NCBI GenBank assembly: GCA_037127255.1
Contig: JBANSL010000004.1
Location: forward strand, 23,629,967-23,693,966
DNA from: Persicaria tinctoria
Lineage: Eukaryota; Streptophyta; Magnoliopsida; Caryophyllales; Polygonaceae
DNA length: 64,000 nucleotides
Direction: 5' to 3'
Made by a program: the position numbers and the translations under genes. Positions within the stretch are counted from its first letter, which is position 1. Each line of letters begins with the position of its first letter. A model generated the notes under the pieces. The model saw nothing but the letters and a program-made list of their open reading frames with translations. It was not told the DNA's origin and did not search any database. Below, piece by piece: positions 57,679-64,000 of the stretch.

Positions 57679-58059
57679 GGGGTGTGCTCCGGTGAAAACC
57701 AAAATTGCGGTAAAAACCTATGAGGACATACTTTTTAGCCCACTTTACTTGCTTTATAGTACGATTCTGAATAGAACCGATCTATAAAGTCAAAAATTTT
57801 AGCCCAGTTCTGAATAAAATCGAGCTATAAAGTCACTATGTAATTTTAAAACATGAGTTTTTTTAGCACGATTTTCAGGCTTGATCGAACTATAAAGTCA
57901 TGTGTTAAAACTTGAGTTTTTAGCACGGTTTGTAGGTTGAACTGAGTTGTAAAGTCATCATGTGATTGATGTTTATAGAACATGTTTCAAATAAACCAAG
58001 CTATAAAGTAGTCCTCGCGTTTTTTACCATAATTTGAGGTTTTCACCGGAGCCAATCCC
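57679..58059. mobile_element. MITE with GGCTCCGGTGAAAACC-type ends and CTATAAAGTC repeats
   Basis: The left end is GGGGTGTGCTCCGGTGAAAA and, on the other strand, the right end is GGGATTGGCTCCGGTGAAAA. Inside, the phrase CTATAAAG(T) recurs about five times, once per 50-60 bp, each beside an ACCGA/ATCGA-like phrase. It sits between two TATATATA stretches, so the TSD cannot be read. The superfamily is uncertain (possibly Mutator-like). Confidence 0.6.
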
Positions 58060-58074
58060 TATATATATATATTT

Positions 58075-58304
<230 letters not shown>

Positions 58305-58429
58305 AATGGTAGATTTTTTAACAACTCACTTTTTTTCTTCCTTTTATTATTTATTTTTCTTTTTTATTTGACATCCCAAATATGATTACAAACAGGATGA
58401 GTGGGACATGTGCAAAATTCTTTGTATAT

Positions 58430-61260
58430 CAAGAGTCCTTGTTTGATTAACCCTCAATATTGCTTAAAATGCTGATTTATGAAAATTGACTTTTTGCCTA
58501 GAGATCAAGCAATAATTATCAATTATTTGTTTAAATCGGCAGCAAGTAGTTGTGCTTCCTTTTGTGAAAATCATCATATCGTCGGCAAATGCTAGGAAAG
58601 GAATTCAAGGTCCCCTAATGCCGCACTGAAAGTCGATTCCGCTTCTTTTGCTTATGAATTCATTTTGTAATTTACGGGATAAGATTTTTGCTCCCGAGAT
58701 GAAAAGAAAAGGTGAAAGGGGGTCACCTTGTCTTATGCCCTTGATGGCATAAATATCTTTGTTGGCCTATTATGGACCAATATGGAGAATGACACTATCG
58801 AGATGCATTTTATTATCCATCCAATGAACCATTGGTGGAAGCCGAACCATGTGAGTATTGCCTTGATAAAATTTCATTCGACTCTGTCGTATCCTTTTTC
58901 CATGTCTAGTTTTATGACAAGGTATCCTTCTCGATTTTTATGGTACAGAAAGAATGGAAAATCTCGTGTGCTATAAGAACATTATCTTGGATTGCTCTCT
59001 ATGAGAAAAGAATCCTTAGAGAGGGTGGATGATTTTCTCTATTACCGTTTTTATCCTTTCTATGATAATTTTTGAAATTATCTTATAGATTGTTGTACAA
59101 AGGCTTATTGGTCTGTAATGATTGGTAGTCGTCGGATGATCGCACTTGGGTAGTAGAGTGATAAACGTGTGATAGATTTGTTTTGACCGTTTTTCATATT
59201 CAAAGAATCCTTTGACCGCCTTAATCACCGATGGTCCAATGATGTCCTAGTACTTCTTGTATTCTATGGTCATACCGTAAGGTCTAGGTGACTCCTAGCG
59301 TATTTCATTCTTAATGTTATCCTCACCTAAGATACTCGTTCCCTCTAATGAAATCAATTCCTTGATAATTTTCCTATTCCTTCTACTAGTAGCTACCTTA
59401 TGAAAATATTCTGTATTTGCACCAGTCATCTTAATACGTTTAACATTTGCCCTTTGGTTCAATAACTTTTTGATAGAAGTCAAGTAATTTCTCTCTTTTA
59501 TGTAAAAATCACTATTGTTTACCGTATTGAACGTTTTGTATGACTCAATTGATTGGTATTGAAGTTCGACCATGTTGTCTTCAGCCTATTTGAATATGGT
59601 GTAAAATGTAGATCTATTCCATTTTTAACTAGGTTTGTAAACACCTTAGTTTTGTACAATAGTTTGAACATAGTTGAACCTTGATAATTAGCCCTCCATG
59701 TTTGGACAATAACATTTCTAAAATTTGATCTTTGTATCCACATATTTCTATATTGAATGATGAGGGCTTCCTGTTCCCATTTGACAGCTCAAAAGACATT
59801 GGACAATGGTCGGAATATGTGAATGCGTGATTGTGAGTACTTAAGTGTAGGAATATTTATATCACTTTGTGATGAATCAGGACTCGGTCAAACTTTTCAT
59901 ATAAATTATCCGATCCACTTGGTTTTTTCCTCCAATTAAACCAGTTTCATGTAGAGAGTATATCCAGAAGTGATGCATCACTCTTAAATGACGCTAAGAT
60001 ATTGTGGTGAATCTATTTGGGCGTGGTTCAACACCACCTAGTTTTCCTGGCTATTTTGGGTTTCATTTAGATCTCTAACCACAACACATGGGTATGGAGA
60101 TAAGACCGCAATTTGAGACAATAGCTCCCATTATTCATTCTTGCACTGCTCCCGAGGCGGCCCATACACCACCAGAATGAAGAGTGTGGTTGAAGTTTTG
60201 GTAATAATATATTTCATTCAAATGGCATGTGGGAAATGTACTTCTACTGTGATATGTTAATGGGACATGTGATGTGCTTTTCATAAGACAACAATCCCCT
60301 TGAAACCAGACCTTTTTATCCCAAAGGTTTGTAACTTTTGTTTCAATTTTAGTATGTGGGCATTTGTATTTCTGTGCAAGTATGACCCCCATTCATTAAT
60401 ACAACTCAATATGACCAAAGCATTCAAGAATCGTTTGGTTCCGAAAGTTTTAATTTGATATTGAACTCGTGTATTTTTGCATGGTTTTGTTGCACACAAT
60501 TTCATGAATTGGATAAAAGTAAACCCATTGTAGAGGATATTTATCAAGCAACATAAGTTTCTGAATATATATCCCAAAGATAGCAGAAAGCGGTTCATAC
60601 AATCTTTCAATAAGGTAGCATGTCGACTTACAAGCGAAAAAGTTGGTTTCAAACAATAAAGGTTCACATAGATGGGAGAATTTTCAAAAGTGAGTTAGTT
60701 CATTAGAATGATCCATTTCAATAGGCTAATTTGCGATTGCGGAGTATGTAACGCACACTCTGTGGGTCATGAAGTAACCGACGAGGTATGAGTGATCAAA
60801 TAAAACAGTGCCTAACACCACACAAGGTCAGATTCTACATAAAAAATGATCAAGAAACCAAATTTCCACAGACGGGAGATGGATATAAAAAAGAACACCC
60901 ATCTCTTGTCTTTCAGTTACAAAAACCTATAACACAATTTGTTCAAACATGATTGCACTTTTCACTAGGGCAGCATCTTCAAAAAAAGAATGTCCGTTTC
61001 TTTTCCCATTGGGTCACCTTAGAAGGGCTCATGAACCCAACCCAACTTTTATATAAGCTTTTGGATCCATAACCCCTCTATATAGAAGCACATCCAAATG
61101 CAGGGAGATAGATGGATGCTAAAAAGAGAGAGTGGGAAAACCTGGGTTAGTTTGACTAAAGAGCTCGAACCATCAGAACTCCTTCCATCAAAGATGAAAT
61201 AGAGAGAAGTAGGTTTGCTTCTTTTGGAGACGTCTAAACCCTTTGGCAATGAGCCCCATC
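58430..61260 (-). pseudogene. Degraded LINE (endonuclease and reverse transcriptase remnants)
   Basis: On the minus strand, traces of an endonuclease appear at about 60,390-60,040 (Glu-Thr-Lys; later Val-Val-Val-x-Asp-Leu-Asn-Glu). The linker Asn-Thr-Glu-Tyr-Phe-His-Lys-Val-Ala-Thr is at about 59,410, and RT blocks Phe-Ile-Thr-Leu-Leu-Pro-Lys and Tyr-Arg-Pro-Ile-Ser-Leu-Cys are at about 59,170-59,110. Gly-Ile-Arg-Gln-Gly-Asp-Pro-Leu-Ser-Pro is at about 58,735 and Phe-Ala-Asp-Asp at about 58,580. Many stops and frameshifts separate them. The 5' limit is unclear. Confidence 0.75.
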
Positions 61261-61681
61261 AGGATTTTTATCGTAATGGCCATAGGCCTAGGTTCTTTTG
61301 AACCCCTATAGGTAGAGGCTCGTCTCCCTAAGAAGCTTCTTGATGCAACTTAATTCCCTTTTTCTCTTCCCATAGATGCCATGGGTGGGAGAAACATAAG
61401 CTCAGAAACCAAAGAGGACAAGAGAGTTAGAATGCATTCAATATTTCAATCAGCATGAGGAGAGAGCAAATGCAACCCTCTTCGTCCCTCTTTCCTATAT
61501 TTATACAAGCTAACATATTCAAAGAATTAGTAATCATGAGTTGAACAACATGATCATACCTATAATGAAATTTGATCTAATTGCTCCCATAATCAGCAAA
61601 AAGCAAGCCAACGTCCCGGCTTCCCAAAAATCTGGTTGACCCCGTCCAAACTCCATATGCTCCGTACTTGATCTCTATCCC

Positions 61682-61779
61682 TTGAATTTTTAAATAAAGA
61701 GCGGCCATTTCCGGGGTTCGAACTAGGGACCTTTGGGTACTACCCGCAAGTCCTTTCCATTGAGCCATTCCAGAATGGT
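61682..61779 (-). mobile_element. 98-bp tRNA-derived SINE-like insertion with 17-bp TSD
   Basis: On the minus strand it reads GGCTCAATGG (box A-like) and, 40 bp on, GTTCGAACCC (box B), the internal RNA polymerase III promoter of tRNA genes and tRNA-derived SINEs. It ends in an A/T-rich tail. A perfect 17-bp repeat, TACTTGATCTCTATCCC, flanks it at 61665-61681 and 61780-61796, as made by LINE-type machinery. A full tRNA cloverleaf was not established, so it is not called a tRNA gene. Confidence 0.75.
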
Positions 61780-61799
61780 TACTTGATCTCTATCCCATC

Positions 61800-62480
61800 A
61801 ACGCACCAAATCCACCAACTTTCGAAGACCTTTTTAGGGATCGGCTTCCAAATCAGCTTCCAGCTCAGGAAATGGAAGATTCGGCTCATCTTTGATCCAT
61901 TATAGTCAACAATAGTAGCAGTCAAGAGCTTAAAATCGCTTTCAATTTCACATTATCTACAGACCATAATGCCACAATTTCCATTGGATTTTTAGGATTT
62001 GATTAGAGAAGATGTTAAAGTATATTTTTTTTTAAACTTTTGATATATATTTGGCCAATTTGCATGAATATACCAAAAAGACGAGGACTTTGCAAAAAAA
62101 GCACTACTACTACATAATTTGTAATGGGGGTGGGAGGATGTCACTTTTGTAAATTTTATATCAACCCAATGACATGGTTGAAGGTTACCAAAAAAATAAA
62201 TAAAGAGACAATGTGAAGAGGTTGTGCAGAGCCAATTGTGAGTTGTGTGAGAGGCGAGCTAATTAAAAAAATGGACAGAAACTGCATGGAAAAGGAGAGG
62301 AGAGAGGGGGATGAGTTGATAAGAATTAAATGTAGCTCATGTATTTAATGCATCTAAAGTTCCCGCCCAAAAAATAAAAGAAGGGAGAGGTGATTGGTTT
62401 GGAGGGGTTTCAGGGACTTATAAAATTAGTTAAGGCAGACACAAATCTATCACAAAAACTTCACAGCTTTAAGGTTGGGA
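61800..62480. other. Intergenic DNA
   Basis: No gene or element recognised. A TATA-like CTTATAAAATTAG is at about 62,418, just before the possible exon below. Confidence 0.35.
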
Positions 62481-62491
62481 GGGAAAGTAAA

Positions 62492-62560
62492 ATGGGTGCT
62501 ATTGAAGGTGAATCGGGAAGCAATGGTGGATCCAGTTACCAGTTACATGCCATGCAATAA
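62492..62560 (+). CDS. Possible short first exon or micro-ORF
   Basis: ATG at 62492 opens 22 codons (Met-Gly-Ala-Ile-Glu-Gly-Glu-Ser) and a stop. The sequence before it looks like a plant promoter and leader (GATTGG, then TATA-like, then A-rich leader). It may be the start of a gene whose remainder is lost or not recognised. Support is weak. Confidence 0.2.
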   Translation: MGAIEGESGSNGGSSYQLHAMQ

Positions 62561-62599
62561 TAAATACGAGACAACAACCGATTATTGTGTGCTAGACAA

Positions 62600-63632
62600 A
62601 GGGTGACACGTTACAACATCAAACAATATATATTAACGATTGCGATGTTCATTTTATGGTCATCACTACCCTCATTCCTCTTTATAACCCCCCCCCCCCC
62701 CGCCGCGGAAAGTGAAAAAACCATCTTCCTCTCTTACTTTAGTAGGGGAGAAAGGTTCGGTCTTTCTCACTCTCGTGTCCAATGATCGATGAGAATGTGG
62801 ACAAGGTTGTTGTTCGAAGGTAAAATTCTCACAGAGCAATGTTGATAGATGAGACCCGACCTACAGTTTGGGGAGGTGAGGAGAATGATCATTAAAAAGT
62901 TCAAGGTGAACGCCTCTCATGGCCTGCTACAAGTTGGAATTGACGTACCTTTCCCACATGAAGAAGAAGGGAGGCAATCCATTTCCAGTGTATGATGACT
63001 CCGACTGGGAAGCTTTCAAGTTTTTTTAACTCTACCGGTGGAGAACAAGCTTGGCCCTCTCTATTGTACATTTTGTTGAAAGAAATTGGAACCCAAATTG
63101 GCTCCTGGACAATCTTGGTGGATTTGTCTCCAACAAACAACTTAGCCGAAGGTGATGTCCTTAATGACTTGGTGGTGGATTCAATAATAGAACTGAAAAT
63201 AGATGCGTGGAAGAACTTTAAGAATATCAACTCTGTCCCGGCAAAAGCCATATTTGGCATGGAAAACAAATCACCTGTCACGACTATTAAAACTATTGAC
63301 ACAAAAATTGACACTAATGGCACAGATATGACAGGGACTGAAACTTAAACCGCCACGAAAACCAATCAACCAGACAAGACAACCAAAGTGCTTGACAACA
63401 GTCATAGGGAAATAGGTAATATGTCTTAATAGCGATGAGGAGGATAGTAAAACCGACTCCTCTTGGGCCTTCTTTTTTCGACGGATGACTAGGGTCATCC
63501 CTGACAGCGCTTACTTGACGTGGGTGTCAAAATATCACGTTAAACACAGCTCCTCATATTTGGCTGTTTTAAAATACGTTTCTTTGATCTTCTTTTGCAT
63601 TGAAGTATGTAATCGAGGGGTTGTACGCAAAC

Positions 63633-63633
<1 letters not shown>
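62600..63633. other. Unassigned region with overlapping open frames
   Basis: A poly-C run lies at about 62,688-62,701. Plus frame 62,992-63,348 (118 codons) and minus frame 62,901-63,323 (140 codons) overlap and neither shows a recognisable domain. They are more likely part of a decayed element than a gene. Confidence 0.3.

Positions 63634-63670
<37 letters not shown>
63634..63670. repeat. (CT)n microsatellite
   Basis: About 18 CT units in a row. Confidence 0.95.
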
Positions 63671-63672
<2 letters not shown>

Positions 63673-64000
63673 GTTTCTCCAAACGTCTATGTCCTTGTTG
63701 TGACTATGTGTAAATGCAGATCACTAGTAATTTTGTTTTGAATATGCATATTTGAGCTCTATTTCGATCATTGGTAGAGTATGTAGGAAAAGACAGACCA
63801 ATTCATTGTACATGCATAATATGGCAAATGTTTCATGTGCTAGCAAATACATTTGATATGCCACCAACGTTTAGATATGTGGCATCATAATAGATTCTCA
63901 TGCAAAATCTTATGAAACCGACAGATAGACCCAAGTCCAAATATAACAACACACATCAATTTCATGACATGTATAATATGCTATGTGTTAGCAACGACTA

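Noticed and set aside
62901..63348. 140-codon minus and 118-codon plus overlapping frames
   Set aside because: No domain recognised and they overlap antisense; kept only as an unassigned region.

Overview
This is nuclear DNA from a flowering plant, most likely a eudicot. It has two intron-bearing genes that match known plant families end to end. The rest is AT-rich intergenic DNA packed with plant-type transposable elements (Ty1/copia, LINE, CACTA, MULE, hAT, Stowaway and Tourist-like MITEs). I cannot name the species. No CRISPR array, operon, rRNA gene or convincing functional tRNA was seen.

Layout. 1-5.3 kb: decayed RNase H fragments, a fold-back element and a Stowaway-like MITE. 5.6-16.0 kb (+): a complete CELLULOSE SYNTHASE INTERACTIVE 1-type gene. 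I resolved it into a 5' UTR exon plus seven coding exons that join in frame to 2,149 codons. 16-26 kb: intergenic DNA with a LINE fragment, a probable gypsy-type LTR and LTR-like leader sequence. 26.1-29.9 kb (+): a complete ten-exon, 530-residue A1 aspartyl protease with a signal peptide and a GPI-like tail. Just downstream, at 30,089, is a possible first exon of another gene, followed by about 27 kb of almost continuous transposons.

The transposon block can be untangled with target-site duplications (TSDs). In order it holds: an internally deleted LINE (16-bp TSD); a 237-bp Stowaway MITE; a Pack-MULE carrying a piece of a leucine-rich-repeat receptor kinase gene (9-bp TSD); a hAT element nested in another hAT element (8-bp TSD each); a hAT-like element > gag-less copia (TSD GAAAT) > CACTA (TSD GGA) > Stowaway MITE (TA). 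The CACTA carries several captured host exons, including five from a PDR/ABCG transporter. Next comes a Tourist-like MITE (TTA) > copia (TSD GGATA) > Sirevirus-like copia with 1.05-kb LTRs and an env-like ORF. The last 6 kb hold a MITE with short internal repeats, a duplicated (TA)n block, a degraded LINE, a 98-bp tRNA-derived SINE-like insertion with a 17-bp TSD, and unassigned DNA.

The two host genes both relate to the cell surface (a cellulose synthase guidance scaffold and a probable membrane-anchored apoplastic protease), but nothing in the sequence says they act together. I found no previously unknown multi-gene system. The most interesting content is the layered transposon history, the captured gene fragments, and templated repair scars inside two of the retrotransposons.
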